From Oscillospiraceae bacterium (GTDB lineage: Bacteria; Bacillota; Clostridia; Oscillospirales; Ruminococcaceae): a stretch of DNA of 64,000 bases. The notes under the pieces were generated by a model. It saw only the letters and a list, made by a program, of their open reading frames with translations, was not told the DNA's origin and searched no databases. Below, piece after piece: positions 1 to 8,746 of this stretch. Within the stretch, counting starts at the first letter, position 1; each line of letters begins with the position of its first letter. The stretch spans positions 1 to 64,000 of the forward strand of contig JAEDLR010000001.1 in assembly GCA_016295145.1 (NCBI GenBank), in the 5' to 3' direction. Position numbers and translations under genes: made by a program.

Positions 1-122
1 GCCTCGGCAGGGCGGGGGCAGTTGGTTTTCATGGATGCCTTGTTGAGAATCTGATAGTTTTCATCGACAACACCTGCTACGATATTGGTGCCGCCAAGGT
101 CGATACCGACATAATACTTCAT
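1..122 (-). CDS. ROK-family glucokinase, N-terminal fragment (cut by window edge)
   Basis: Only the first 40 or so codons are inside the window. The protein begins MKYYVGIDLGGTNIVAG, the phosphate-1 ATP-binding loop (DxGGT) of ROK sugar kinases, so it probably phosphorylates glucose with ATP in the cytoplasm. The ATG at 122 follows AAAAGGAG at good spacing. It lies 42 bases downstream of manA on the same strand, so the two hexose enzymes are probably cotranscribed. The substrate cannot be proved because the ROK zinc motif lies outside the window; a fructokinase or N-acetylmannosamine kinase is possible. Confidence 0.8.
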   Translation of the reverse strand, partial: MKYYVGIDLGGTNIVAGVVDENYQILNKASMKTNCPRPAE

Positions 123-164
123 GGTGGAAACACTCCTTTTTGTTTGATTTGATTGGCTGATGCC

Positions 165-1145
165 TTATCGAGGCATGGTACGGGTGCTGAGAATCGTGCA
201 ACCCTTGCTGCGGATGGCATATTCGCCGAAGTTCGCAGGCAGAAATACCGATTCGCCTTTGGCAAGGGACATCACAACGCCCTCATCGTAGACAAGTACC
301 GCTTCGCCCTCGGTAACCAGCAGATGGGTGTAGGATTCGTCGTTGAGTGCGGGAAATTGTGCATCGCCGTTGATATGCAGCTCCCATGTGGTGAAGTGCG
401 GGCAGGCGGCGATCACGGCAGAGGTATAACCTTCAAATTCCATCGGCGGCCGCTTCATGCGAGGAGGTGCAGCCCATGTCTTTGTCACATCTACCGCCTT
501 GTCAATATGCAGCTCACGAGGTTTGCCGTCTACACCAACGCGGTCGTAATCATATACGCGATAGGTGAGATTGGAATTCTGCTGAATTTCTGCAATCAGA
601 ATCCCTGCACCAATGGCGTGAAGCGTACCTGCTTCAATAAAGAACACATCGCCCTTGTGCACGGGCACCAAACGCACATAATCCAGCAGGGTACCGTCTT
701 GAATATGGGCGCGAAATTCCTCCTTGGAAAGTTCGCGGCTGAAGCCGTAGGCAAGGGCAGCCCCTTCTTCGCAGTCAACGATATACCAGCATTCTGTTTT
801 GCCGTTTTGACCGTTTTCGTTTTCACGGGCGTAGTGGTCATCGGGGTGAACCTGCACGCTGAGATCCTGGCAAGCATCAATCAGCTTGATCAGAACGGGA
901 AAGCTGGAAAAATTGGCAGCACCTCTGCCCACCAGCGTTTTCCAGTCATGCTCAAGATACGAGGTCAGTGTTGCACCCTTGTTGGGGCCGTTCATGATAA
1001 TGGATTCTCCCGCAGGATGGCAGGAAAGTTCCCAGCTTTCGGCAACGCGCTCCATATCACCGCAGGGCCGCTTGAATTCATCGCGCAGACGGGTGCCGCC
1101 CCAGATATAATTCTGAAATGCCGGCTTGAGTTTTAACGGTTCCAT
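165..1145 (-). CDS. manA: Class I mannose-6-phosphate isomerase
   Basis: This 326-residue protein interconverts mannose 6-phosphate and fructose 6-phosphate, linking mannose use and GDP-mannose supply to glycolysis. The cupin zinc site is visible: QVHPDDH supplies His100 (and His104), Glu118 lies in GKTECWY, and His176 lies in EAGTLHAIGAG. The length matches the short Firmicutes class I enzymes of about 320 residues rather than the 390-residue enterobacterial form. An AGGAGG site lies just before the ATG at 1145. It sits between uvrC and a ROK kinase and is probably the penultimate gene of the long minus-strand run. Confidence 0.93.
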   Translation of the reverse strand: MEPLKLKPAFQNYIWGGTRLRDEFKRPCGDMERVAESWELSCHPAGESIIMNGPNKGATLTSYLEHDWKTLVGRGAANFSSFPVLIKLIDACQDLSVQVHPDDHYARENENGQNGKTECWYIVDCEEGAALAYGFSRELSKEEFRAHIQDGTLLDYVRLVPVHKGDVFFIEAGTLHAIGAGILIAEIQQNSNLTYRVYDYDRVGVDGKPRELHIDKAVDVTKTWAAPPRMKRPPMEFEGYTSAVIAACPHFTTWELHINGDAQFPALNDESYTHLLVTEGEAVLVYDEGVVMSLAKGESVFLPANFGEYAIRSKGCTILSTRTMPR

Positions 1146-1190
1146 AGTATTCCCTCCTAAGATGTGATTTACATACCAATTTGCGAATTT

Positions 1191-3053
1191 TTAATCATCT
1201 GGTAGCTGTGCAATGCGTGCGTGCAGGGCAGTTGCCGTTGCAAGAGAAACCGCAGCGGTTTTTGCAAGCTCCTCTATGGTGGCGGCTTTGAGCTGCCTAC
1301 GGGTTTTATAGGTCAGCAGCAGCTTGCGCGCCTTTTGTTCGCCAATGCCTTTGACTTCGGTCAGCGTAAGCGCATAACTGTTTTGCTTGTGCTTGGCTTT
1401 CATGTATTGTACGGCGTAACGGTGTACCTCATCCTGAATGCGGGTCAGCAGAGAAAACGCTCCGGGCTTGTCCCGCAGAGAAAGCTCGCCGCCGTAAATG
1501 GCAATGGCTCTGGTGCGGTGTTTATCGTCTTTGACCATACCAAACAGCGGCACATGGATCTGCAACTCCTGCAAAATGGGTGCTACCGCCGAAACATGGC
1601 CCTTGCCGCCGTCCAACAAAATCAGATCCGGCAGAACGACAAAGCTGTTTTTTTCCGTATCAGGGGTATTGCCCTCAGCGTGGGCGGCTTTGTATTCCAT
1701 CAGGCGGCGTCGTATGACCTCCTGCATGGCAGCGTAGTCATTTTGAACTTGAATTTCCTTAATGGTAAAGCGGCGGTAGGCGGATTTTAAGGGTCTGCCG
1801 TTTTCAAATACCACCATACCAGCCACCATGGCAGCGGAGGAAAGGTTTGAGATATCATACGCCTCGATGCGTACCGGTGGGTGGGAAAGTCCCATAATGC
1901 GACCGAGTTCTTCCAGTTCCAGCAGTTCTTTGCCCGTGCGCCCCGACTGAATCGAGAGCTTCTCGCTGGCATTTTGCTTTGCGCGCATCAGCAGGCGGTG
2001 GCGGATGCCCTTCTGGGGCACTGTCAGTGTGACGGCGTGGCCTGCCTGTTTGCGTAGCATATCGGTGAGCAGCTCAGCTTCTTCGGGCAATTGCTCAAGC
2101 AGTATGGTGCGCGGCAGATCTTTGCAGCTTTTGCCGCTGTAATACTGGGGGATGAATTCATCCAACGGACAGTCAGTCAGTGCGTTGTCCGTGAGATAAA
2201 ACGAAGTCTGGTCGCAGAGCCTGCCCCCACGGTACATCATCACAGAAATGACAGAAGTTTTCGGCGATTGTGCCATGGCGATGCAGTCGGTATCCTCGGG
2301 AATGGCGTCTACAATATCCTGGGATTCTCCGGCGCGGCGAATGGCACTGATACGGTCACGCAGGCGCGCGGCTTCTTCAAAATCCAGACGCTCCGCAGCG
2401 GCGGTCATGCGTTCTTCCAGCAGGGTGATGGTTTTATCACCGCCGTTTTTGATGAAGCGCACCGCATCGCAGACAGTTTCGGCATAGGCGGCAGCCGATA
2501 TTTTACCGCGGCACGTGCCCATACATTGACCGATGTGAAAATTCAGGCAGGGGCGCTGTTTGCCAAATGCAGAGGGAAACGGCTTTCCGCAAGTGGGCAA
2601 CTGAAACAGGCGGTTGACCTCTGCGGCAGTTTGTTTTGCCACAAAACCACTCATATACGGCCCCAGATATTCTCCCGGCGCGGAGGTGTTGACCTCGGCT
2701 GTAATACGGGAAAAGGGCGGCGGAGAAATGCGGATATAGTGGTAGCCCTTATCGTCCTTCAGCAGAATGTTGTAGGGTGGCTTGTGCTGCTTAATGAGAG
2801 AGCATTCCAGTATCAGTGCTTCGTACTCAGAGCCGGTTACAATGAAATCGTAATCATGCACCTGCGAAACCATAGCGGCAGTTTTTGCCGTATGATCGGG
2901 GTGGTCGCGAAAATAACTCGTCACGCGGTTGCGCAGGTTTTTCGCTTTGCCAATGTACAGGATCTTCTCCTGCTTGTTTTTCATGATATATACGCCCGGT
3001 TCTGTGGTCAGACAGGCGGTTTTTTCTTGCAGATACGGCAGGCGCGGATTCAT
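1191..3053 (-). CDS. uvrC: UvrABC excinuclease subunit C
   Basis: This 620-residue subunit makes the two incisions flanking a DNA lesion during nucleotide excision repair. In order it has the GIY-YIG nuclease domain (PGVYIMKNKQEKILYIGKAKN, near residues 19-39), a cysteine-containing middle section (CLNFHIGQCMGTCRGKIS), a UVR helix pair near 210-245 (LDFEEAARLRDRI), the RNase H-like endonuclease domain (IEAYDISNL; DLILLDGGKGH) and C-terminal helix-hairpin-helix motifs (LTEVKGIGEQKARKLL). This is full length for the family. Its ATG overlaps the stop of the upstream membrane-protein gene by four bases, so the pair is translationally coupled. Confidence 0.96.
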   Translation of the reverse strand: MNPRLPYLQEKTACLTTEPGVYIMKNKQEKILYIGKAKNLRNRVTSYFRDHPDHTAKTAAMVSQVHDYDFIVTGSEYEALILECSLIKQHKPPYNILLKDDKGYHYIRISPPPFSRITAEVNTSAPGEYLGPYMSGFVAKQTAAEVNRLFQLPTCGKPFPSAFGKQRPCLNFHIGQCMGTCRGKISAAAYAETVCDAVRFIKNGGDKTITLLEERMTAAAERLDFEEAARLRDRISAIRRAGESQDIVDAIPEDTDCIAMAQSPKTSVISVMMYRGGRLCDQTSFYLTDNALTDCPLDEFIPQYYSGKSCKDLPRTILLEQLPEEAELLTDMLRKQAGHAVTLTVPQKGIRHRLLMRAKQNASEKLSIQSGRTGKELLELEELGRIMGLSHPPVRIEAYDISNLSSAAMVAGMVVFENGRPLKSAYRRFTIKEIQVQNDYAAMQEVIRRRLMEYKAAHAEGNTPDTEKNSFVVLPDLILLDGGKGHVSAVAPILQELQIHVPLFGMVKDDKHRTRAIAIYGGELSLRDKPGAFSLLTRIQDEVHRYAVQYMKAKHKQNSYALTLTEVKGIGEQKARKLLLTYKTRRQLKAATIEELAKTAAVSLATATALHARIAQLPDD

Positions 3054-4009
3054 GGAGCCTGCTCCTCGCTGTCGTCATCTGTGGAATCTTCTTCATCATC
3101 GTCCACGCCAAATTCGTACTCGAAATCTGCATCATCGGTGAGTTTTTCCACAGGGTTGCTTAGCGGTGTGAGTTTCTTAGCTGCCGCGGATGCCTTTTTA
3201 CGCAGTTTCTGGGCAGTGGTCTCATGAACCGATTCCTGCAGTATGGGGGAATCGGCAAACATGGTAGAGGAAAAATCCGTGGATTTTGCTTTGTCGCCGT
3301 AGCAGTCGATGTCTACTTCCTCATTGCGCACCAGATGAATCATGGCGGTAAAGAAGAAAATATACGCGAAGGCGTTCAGCAGAATACTGGCGTACACGCG
3401 GTACCCTGCCAGACCCAGAAACATTCCGGCAAGGATCAAAGAGCTGTTGATGATGACAACGGTTTGCAGTTTTTTGCTTTCGGGGGCAAGCATCAGCAGC
3501 GAAAGCGACACACCCCCCGAAAAGATCGCATGGCAGGTAGTAAGTGCCAGTGACAAACCGTTATACGGGATAAACGGCAGGAAATCAAATTCCAGCAGCA
3601 TCAGTATGACTTCTACCACGATATAGCATATCAGGAGAATTTTCATTGGCAGACGCTGCCGCACCAGACGGTCAAGCCACACGACGCACAGCGTAAAGAA
3701 CGCAAAGGCGGTTGCCTCAATACCATATGCAATGATTTCAAAGGGAATGACAAAATTGCCGTTTTTTGCCAAGGAGTAGTAATAAATCAGGCAGATGACA
3801 ATGAATACCACAAAGAGAATATTGGCAATGCGCCCAAGCTTCATACAGTCCATGACGGTGTAATCGCGCTTCGGCTCTGCCTGTTTTGCAGGTTCCTGTT
3901 TGCGGTAGGGCTGCTGTTTCGGCTCTGTCATCTTGGGGTTATTCTTTTTCCGCTTGGGAGATTTTTGCTGCGGTGTGGGCGTATGATCGGGCGGATAGTA
4001 TTTTGCCAT
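3050..4009 (-). CDS. Multi-pass membrane protein, unknown function
   Basis: Not recognised. The 319-residue protein has a charged, Lys/Pro/Gln-rich cytoplasmic N-terminus of about 50 residues, then roughly seven hydrophobic segments (for example IANILFVVFIVICLIYYY and ILLICYIVVEVILMLLEF), and an acidic tail of Asp/Glu runs at the C-terminus. The ATG at 4009 is chosen because AAAGGAGG lies eight bases before it; an in-frame GTG at 4018 lies too close to that site. The stop overlaps the uvrC start (ATGA). It lies between purD and uvrC, which says little about its role. Confidence 0.75.
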   Translation of the reverse strand: MAKYYPPDHTPTPQQKSPKRKKNNPKMTEPKQQPYRKQEPAKQAEPKRDYTVMDCMKLGRIANILFVVFIVICLIYYYSLAKNGNFVIPFEIIAYGIEATAFAFFTLCVVWLDRLVRQRLPMKILLICYIVVEVILMLLEFDFLPFIPYNGLSLALTTCHAIFSGGVSLSLLMLAPESKKLQTVVIINSSLILAGMFLGLAGYRVYASILLNAFAYIFFFTAMIHLVRNEEVDIDCYGDKAKSTDFSSTMFADSPILQESVHETTAQKLRKKASAAAKKLTPLSNPVEKLTDDADFEYEFGVDDDEEDSTDDDSEEQAP

Positions 4010-4046
4010 GGGGCGCACCTCCTTTCACGGGGAATACGCTTGCGAT

Positions 4047-5327
4047 TCATCCCTTGGCCGACAGTGCGCGCTGACCGATATCGGTGCGCCAGTGTGCTGC
4101 CTCAAAGGAGATATCATCCACTGCGGCATATGCCTTTGCCAGTGCATTTTCAAGGGTATCTGCTTCGGCGGTCACGCCCAGCACTCTGCCGCCGTTGGTG
4201 TAGAATATATCATCCTGCAGCAGCGTACCTGCGTGATATACGGCAGCGGCTTTGTGCTGACCGTTTGCTTCCAGTCCCATAATCGCCTTGTGCTTCTGAT
4301 AAGTGCCGGGATAGCCGCCGCTTGCCATAATGACGCAGGCGCAGGCACCTGTTTTCCACTGGATGGGCAGGTCTGCCAGTGTTTGATTCTCCACTGCTTC
4401 CATGATATCCAGCAGGTCGTTTTCCAACATTGGCAGAACCACCTGTGTTTCGGGGTCGCCGAAGCGGCAGTTGTACTCAATGACTTTCACGCCATTGGGT
4501 GTAGCCATCAAGCCGAAATACAGGCAGCCGCGGAAGCTTCTTCCCTCGGCGTTCATGGCAGCAATGGTGGGCAGGAAGATATTCTGCATACATTCTTCGG
4601 CGATGGCTTCGGTGTAGTAGGGGTTGGGCGAAACCGTACCCATACCACCGGTGTTCTTACCGTTATCGCCATCCAGTGCGCGCTTGTGATCCATAGAGGA
4701 GATCATGGGAACGACAGTTTTGCCGTCAGTAAAGGCAAGCACGGAGATCTCAGGGCCGGTGAGGAATTCTTCCACCACCAAGCGGGAGCCGCTTTCCCCG
4801 AAAATCTTGTCTTCCATGATGGAGCGTACCGCTTCGATGGCTTCGTCCTCATTCTGCGCGATGATCACGCCCTTGCCCAACGCCAGACCGTCCGCCTTGA
4901 TCACTGTGGGGTAGCTGTTCTGCTGTTTCAGATATGCAATGGCAGAACCGGCATCGGTAAAGACCTCGTAGCCTGCGGTGGGGATATGGTATTGCTTCAT
5001 CAGATTTTTAGAGAACACCTTGCTGCCCTCAATAATGGCAGCCGCCTTGGAAGGCCCGAATACCCGAAACCCGTTTTCGCGGAGCATATCAGCCATGCCC
5101 ATGACCAACGGATCATCGGGTGCAACAAATACCCAATCCACAGCCAGTTCCTTTGCCAGTGCCAGCATACCGTCCAGATCGGTTGCGGCAATGGGGTAGC
5201 AATCGGCAAATTTGGCAATGCCGCCGTTGCCGGGGGCACAGTACAGCTTGGTGATACGGGGGCTTTCAACCAGCTTCATGATGATGGCGTGTTCTCTGCC
5301 GCCACCGCCTACAACGAGAACTTTCAT
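4047..5327 (-). CDS. purD: Phosphoribosylamine-glycine ligase (GARS)
   Basis: This 426-residue ATP-grasp enzyme joins glycine to phosphoribosylamine, the second step of purine synthesis. The start MKVLVVGGGGREHAI at 5327 is the family's usual N-terminus, and AAAGGA precedes it; upstream in-frame codons are not conserved. ATP-grasp features follow: the YPTVIKADGLALGKGV segment, LTGPEISVLAFTDG, DHKRALDGDNGKNTGGMG, and the metal-binding EYNCRFGDPETQ. The length is typical. It is the last purine gene of the operon, separated from the purH-like gene by a small membrane-protein gene. Confidence 0.96.
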   Translation of the reverse strand: MKVLVVGGGGREHAIIMKLVESPRITKLYCAPGNGGIAKFADCYPIAATDLDGMLALAKELAVDWVFVAPDDPLVMGMADMLRENGFRVFGPSKAAAIIEGSKVFSKNLMKQYHIPTAGYEVFTDAGSAIAYLKQQNSYPTVIKADGLALGKGVIIAQNEDEAIEAVRSIMEDKIFGESGSRLVVEEFLTGPEISVLAFTDGKTVVPMISSMDHKRALDGDNGKNTGGMGTVSPNPYYTEAIAEECMQNIFLPTIAAMNAEGRSFRGCLYFGLMATPNGVKVIEYNCRFGDPETQVVLPMLENDLLDIMEAVENQTLADLPIQWKTGACACVIMASGGYPGTYQKHKAIMGLEANGQHKAAAVYHAGTLLQDDIFYTNGGRVLGVTAEADTLENALAKAYAAVDDISFEAAHWRTDIGQRALSAKG

Positions 5328-5454
5328 AGGTGATATCCTTTCAGATGATACGTATTTCAGATGCAATCCTGTTTGGCACTACGGAAACGCAGTTCCTGTG
5401 CAATGCCATATGATATCATAGTCATATGCCATTGCAGAGAAACGGCAGAAGCCG

Positions 5455-5970
5455 TTAAGCTGTGGGGAAATCATTCTGCTGCGTGGCGGCATAGGCGATG
5501 ATTGCCACACTGCATCCAAGCAGCACATAGGAGATGGTATTGATGGGGGCTGTGAACCCGATGACACTTTGCATGGCAGAAAGCGTTGCCAGCGTCTCGG
5601 CACCTGCGAGGCGAGCCGTTAATGTGGTGATTGCGCTGCCACACAGTCCGCTTGTCAAAGGAAGCGGCAAAAAGCAACCGAACAGAACCGCATACAGCTT
5701 TGCGGAGGACGAAGAAATTTGCTTACAGCCCACGCATTGTATGGCGAGGATTAACAACGGCAATGTCAGCAAGCTGATACCGACCATGCCGCAAGTGGCA
5801 AAGAAGGGCACTTCCGTCGACGTATCCGTGGGTAAGAACAAACCGGCTGTGATGGCGGGATTCAGAATACAGGCAATTTGCACCAGAGCCGCCAAAGCAA
5901 ATCCCACTGCCGAAAGCAGGGCAAGGGTGCGTGCCGCTTGCGGAATCGGTCGCATTCCGGGTTGGTTCAT
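5455..5970 (-). CDS. Small membrane protein between purH-like and purD
   Basis: Not recognised. The start at 5970 (MNQPGMRP) is supported by AAAGGAG nine bases upstream. The 171 residues contain four or five hydrophobic stretches (TLALLSAVGFALAALVQIACIL, MVGISLLTLPLLILAIQCVGC, LYAVLFGCFLPLPLTSGLCGS, TISYVLLGCSVAIIAYAAT) with short loops and no obvious catalytic motif. It is co-oriented with the purine genes, 72 bases after the purH-like stop and 127 bases before the purD start. A role in purine or folate metabolite transport is only a guess from position. Confidence 0.7.
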   Translation of the reverse strand: MNQPGMRPIPQAARTLALLSAVGFALAALVQIACILNPAITAGLFLPTDTSTEVPFFATCGMVGISLLTLPLLILAIQCVGCKQISSSSAKLYAVLFGCFLPLPLTSGLCGSAITTLTARLAGAETLATLSAMQSVIGFTAPINTISYVLLGCSVAIIAYAATQQNDFPTA

Positions 5971-6042
5971 GGCGCATTCTCCTTTAAAGGTGCATGGTAC
6001 GGGCGATGCACCTTGCATCACCCGTACATACACGGTAATTCA

Positions 6043-7227
6043 TTAGTGGTGGAACAGACGCAGACCGCAGAATGCCATAGCGATGCCGTACTTGTTGCAC
6101 TGCTCGATGACGATATCGTCGCGGATAGAGCCACCCGGTTCTACGATGTAGTCCACACCGCTCTTGTGGGCACGGTCGATGTTATCGGGGAACGGGAAAA
6201 ACGCATCGGAACCGAGGCATACGCCGGTGTTCTTTGCAATCCATGCCTGCTTCTCCTCTTTGGTGAATACAGGGGGTTTTACGGTGAACAGACGCTCCCA
6301 CTCGCCGTCTGCCAGCACATCCATGTAATCTTCGCCGATATACAGGTCAATGGCATTGTCACGGTCGGGACGCTTCACATCGTCACGGAAGGGCAAATTC
6401 AGCACCTGCGGCGACTGACGCAGCCACCAGTTGTCTGCCTTGGTGCCTGCCAGACGAGTGCAGTGGATACGGGATTGCTGCCCTGCGCCAATACCGATTG
6501 CTTGACCATCCTTCACATAGCACACGGAGTTGGACTGGGTGTATTTCAGAGTAATCAGCGAGATGATCAGGTCGCGCTTTTTCTCCTCTGGAATATCCTT
6601 GTTCTCGGTGACCATGTTGGTCAGCATGGTTTGTGCGTTGATTTCCAGATCGTTTCTGCCCTGCTCAAAGGTGATGCCGAACACTTCCTTGTGTTCGATG
6701 GCAGCAGGCTGATAGTTGGGGTCAATCTGCACGATGTTGTAGTTGCCCTTACGCTTGGTCTTGAGAATCTCCAGCGCCTCATCGGTGTAGCCGGGGGCAA
6801 TAATGCCGTCGGAAACCTCACGGGCGATGAGTTTTGCTGTGCAGGCATCGCACTCGTCGGAGAGGGAGATCCAGTCGCCGAAGCTGGACATTCTATCTGC
6901 ACCTCTTGCTCTTGCGTAGGCGCAGGCAAGGGGAGAAAGCTCGCCCAGATCATCCACAAAGTAGATCTTTTTCAGCGTATCGGAAAGGGGCAGACCGATT
7001 GCTGCGCCGGCAGGAGATACGTGCTTGAAAGAAGTTGCTGCACACAGCCCTGTTGCGGCTTTCAGTTCGCGCACCAACTGCCAGCCGTTAAAGGCATCCA
7101 GCAGATTGATGTAGCCGGGGTTGCCGGAAAGCACGGTGATGGGCAGGTCGCTGCCGTCGTTCATAAAGATACGGGCAGGCTTCTGATTGGGGTTGCAGCC
7201 GTATTTCAACAGACGCTCATTTGCCAT
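6043..7227 (-). CDS. Stand-alone AICAR transformylase (PurH C-terminal domain homologue)
   Basis: The protein transfers a formyl group from 10-formyl-THF to AICAR, giving FAICAR. It has the transformylase Lys-His pair (SFKHVSPAGAA, Lys68-His69) and late motifs FFPFPDNIDRA and VEPGGSIRDD. At 394 residues it lacks the roughly 190-residue N-terminal IMP cyclohydrolase (MGS-like) domain of ordinary PurH, which is about 515-530 residues. The missing activity is probably supplied by the PurO-like gene immediately upstream (7265-7993). Shine-Dalgarno CGGAG precedes the ATG. Confidence is high in family and moderate in catalytic division of labour. Confidence 0.92.
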   Translation of the reverse strand: MANERLLKYGCNPNQKPARIFMNDGSDLPITVLSGNPGYINLLDAFNGWQLVRELKAATGLCAATSFKHVSPAGAAIGLPLSDTLKKIYFVDDLGELSPLACAYARARGADRMSSFGDWISLSDECDACTAKLIAREVSDGIIAPGYTDEALEILKTKRKGNYNIVQIDPNYQPAAIEHKEVFGITFEQGRNDLEINAQTMLTNMVTENKDIPEEKKRDLIISLITLKYTQSNSVCYVKDGQAIGIGAGQQSRIHCTRLAGTKADNWWLRQSPQVLNLPFRDDVKRPDRDNAIDLYIGEDYMDVLADGEWERLFTVKPPVFTKEEKQAWIAKNTGVCLGSDAFFPFPDNIDRAHKSGVDYIVEPGGSIRDDIVIEQCNKYGIAMAFCGLRLFHH

Positions 7228-7264
7228 AATAACGCTCCGTTTCTCGCCGTATGGCGGTTGATTT

Positions 7265-7993
7265 TTATTGGTTTGCAGGCTTGCCGTAGCGGTTCACGAT
7301 CTTGCTGACCGCATTGCCGGTGGCGGTATCAATATAACGCACGAACAGAGAGATCTTGTTGTCTGCATTGAGATTTGTCCACAACAGAGAGGTAAACCCC
7401 TCAATATCATCGGGGATGGAGACGAGCTTGGGTTCACCCTGATAACTGGGCAGCGGATTGCCGTCCCCCATATATGTGTGAATAAAATGCCCCTGACCTG
7501 CAATGGGATTCTGGTAGGAGTAGGTGAAACGCTGACAGGAAGAGGGGTCTCCGTCTGCACTTTTAAGGATGGAGAGCGCATAGTTGAAATTGTTGTTCTC
7601 CAGACGGATAATGCCCGAAATGCGAGGGGTGTAGTTGGGCGCATCGGGTTCAAACTCCCGTGCGCGCAGACTCTGCTCAAAGGTAAACTGGTGGTCAAGC
7701 CCTTCATAGATGGTATCGGTCTGGTCGCCGTTGGTAACGATGGTCTTGTTGCCAAGCACACGCACAGGCGAGTAGATAATCAGCGAGGGATCGGTGCATT
7801 TGCTGGGGTCATGGGCTTCTGTACGCAGACCTGCGCCATCGGGAACAAAAATACGGTTGCGGGAGTTTTCGCTTCTGCCCATGATAAAATAGGCAGCGAC
7901 GGCATATTTGCCGTTTGCGGAGCGGCCGAGGATAATACCTCTGCCGGGGTAGCTGTTCCCCTGCAGCTCCTGTGCCAGAGAAATCATTGCCAT
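7265..7993 (-). CDS. Archaeal-type IMP cyclohydrolase (PurO-like)
   Basis: This 242-residue protein resembles the PurO / IMP_cyclohyd family, which closes FAICAR to IMP, the last step of the pathway. The visible family features are the N-terminal YPGRGIILGRSANGKY followed by FIMGRSENSRNRIF, matching the archaeal PurO pattern of an early GR-LG strand and a SxSxNR motif. AGGAGG precedes the ATG at 7993. It lies just upstream of the transformylase-only purH-like gene and downstream of purN, so together they replace bifunctional PurH. The assignment rests on remembered family patterns and context. Confidence 0.8.
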   Translation of the reverse strand: MAMISLAQELQGNSYPGRGIILGRSANGKYAVAAYFIMGRSENSRNRIFVPDGAGLRTEAHDPSKCTDPSLIIYSPVRVLGNKTIVTNGDQTDTIYEGLDHQFTFEQSLRAREFEPDAPNYTPRISGIIRLENNNFNYALSILKSADGDPSSCQRFTYSYQNPIAGQGHFIHTYMGDGNPLPSYQGEPKLVSIPDDIEGFTSLLWTNLNADNKISLFVRYIDTATGNAVSKIVNRYGKPANQ

Positions 7994-8032
7994 GATATGT
8001 TACCTCCTGTATGCAATATCGGGTTGTAATCG

Positions 8033-8725
8033 TTATTCGGTGATGATCGCCTTGCCGTTCTTTACCTTGATTTTCCCCTCGCAGAACAGCTTTACCGCCT
8101 GGGGGAGAATTTTCCATTCTGCCTGCTCCATCACGCGTTTTTGTAGGGTTTCGGGGGTATCGTCCGGAAGGATATCCACAGCCTTTTGCAGAATGATCGG
8201 GCCGCCGTCACATACCTCAGTGACAAAATGCACTGTCGCACCTGTGACCTTTACGCCCTTTTCCAGCGCAGCTTCATGCACGTGCAGACCGTAGAAGCCC
8301 TTGCCGCAGAAGCTGGGGATCAGTGCAGGATGCACATTGATGATTTTGTTCTGGTAAGCGCGGCAAACCGAAGGGGCAAGAATGGTCATAAAGCCGGCCT
8401 GCACCACCAGATCGGCATACTCCTGATAGAGTGCCTCGATGAGTGCGTTGCTGTATGCTTCCACATCGGGGAAGGATTTGCGCTGAATGACACGGGTAGG
8501 AATACCGTGATCCTTAGCACGCTTCAGCGCATAGGCATCGGGGCGCGAGCTGATGACGCATTTAATGATGCCGCCGCCCAGTTCGCCGCGCTCCTGTGCG
8601 TTGATCAGTGCCTGTAGATTGGTGCCACCGCCAGAAACAAGCACTACAATATTCTTGGCGGAAAAGTCAATGCCCTCCAGTGGGTCGACCCAAGGGGTCC
8701 GCTCCTGAAGATCCGTTACTGCCAT
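8033..8725 (-). CDS. purN: Phosphoribosylglycinamide formyltransferase (GART)
   Basis: This 230-residue enzyme transfers the formyl group of 10-formyl-THF to GAR. It has the N-terminal NIVVLVSGGGTNLQAL motif, the catalytic INVHPALIPSFCGKGFYG segment (HPxLxPxF) and the GATVHFVTEVCDGGPII signature with its aspartate. It carries about 27 extra residues before the Rossmann strand. The ATG at 8725 is chosen because AAGGAAG lies eight bases before it; an in-frame GTG at 8734 sits on top of that site. It lies between purM and the PurO-like gene. Confidence 0.95.
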   Translation of the reverse strand: MAVTDLQERTPWVDPLEGIDFSAKNIVVLVSGGGTNLQALINAQERGELGGGIIKCVISSRPDAYALKRAKDHGIPTRVIQRKSFPDVEAYSNALIEALYQEYADLVVQAGFMTILAPSVCRAYQNKIINVHPALIPSFCGKGFYGLHVHEAALEKGVKVTGATVHFVTEVCDGGPIILQKAVDILPDDTPETLQKRVMEQAEWKILPQAVKLFCEGKIKVKNGKAIITE

Positions 8726-8746
8726 AAGGCGCACTTCCTTTCGGTT

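Noticed and set aside
5878..7308. Long plus-strand open frame opposite the purH-like gene
   Set aside because: The minus-strand frame has clear AICAR transformylase motifs, and the plus frame has none.
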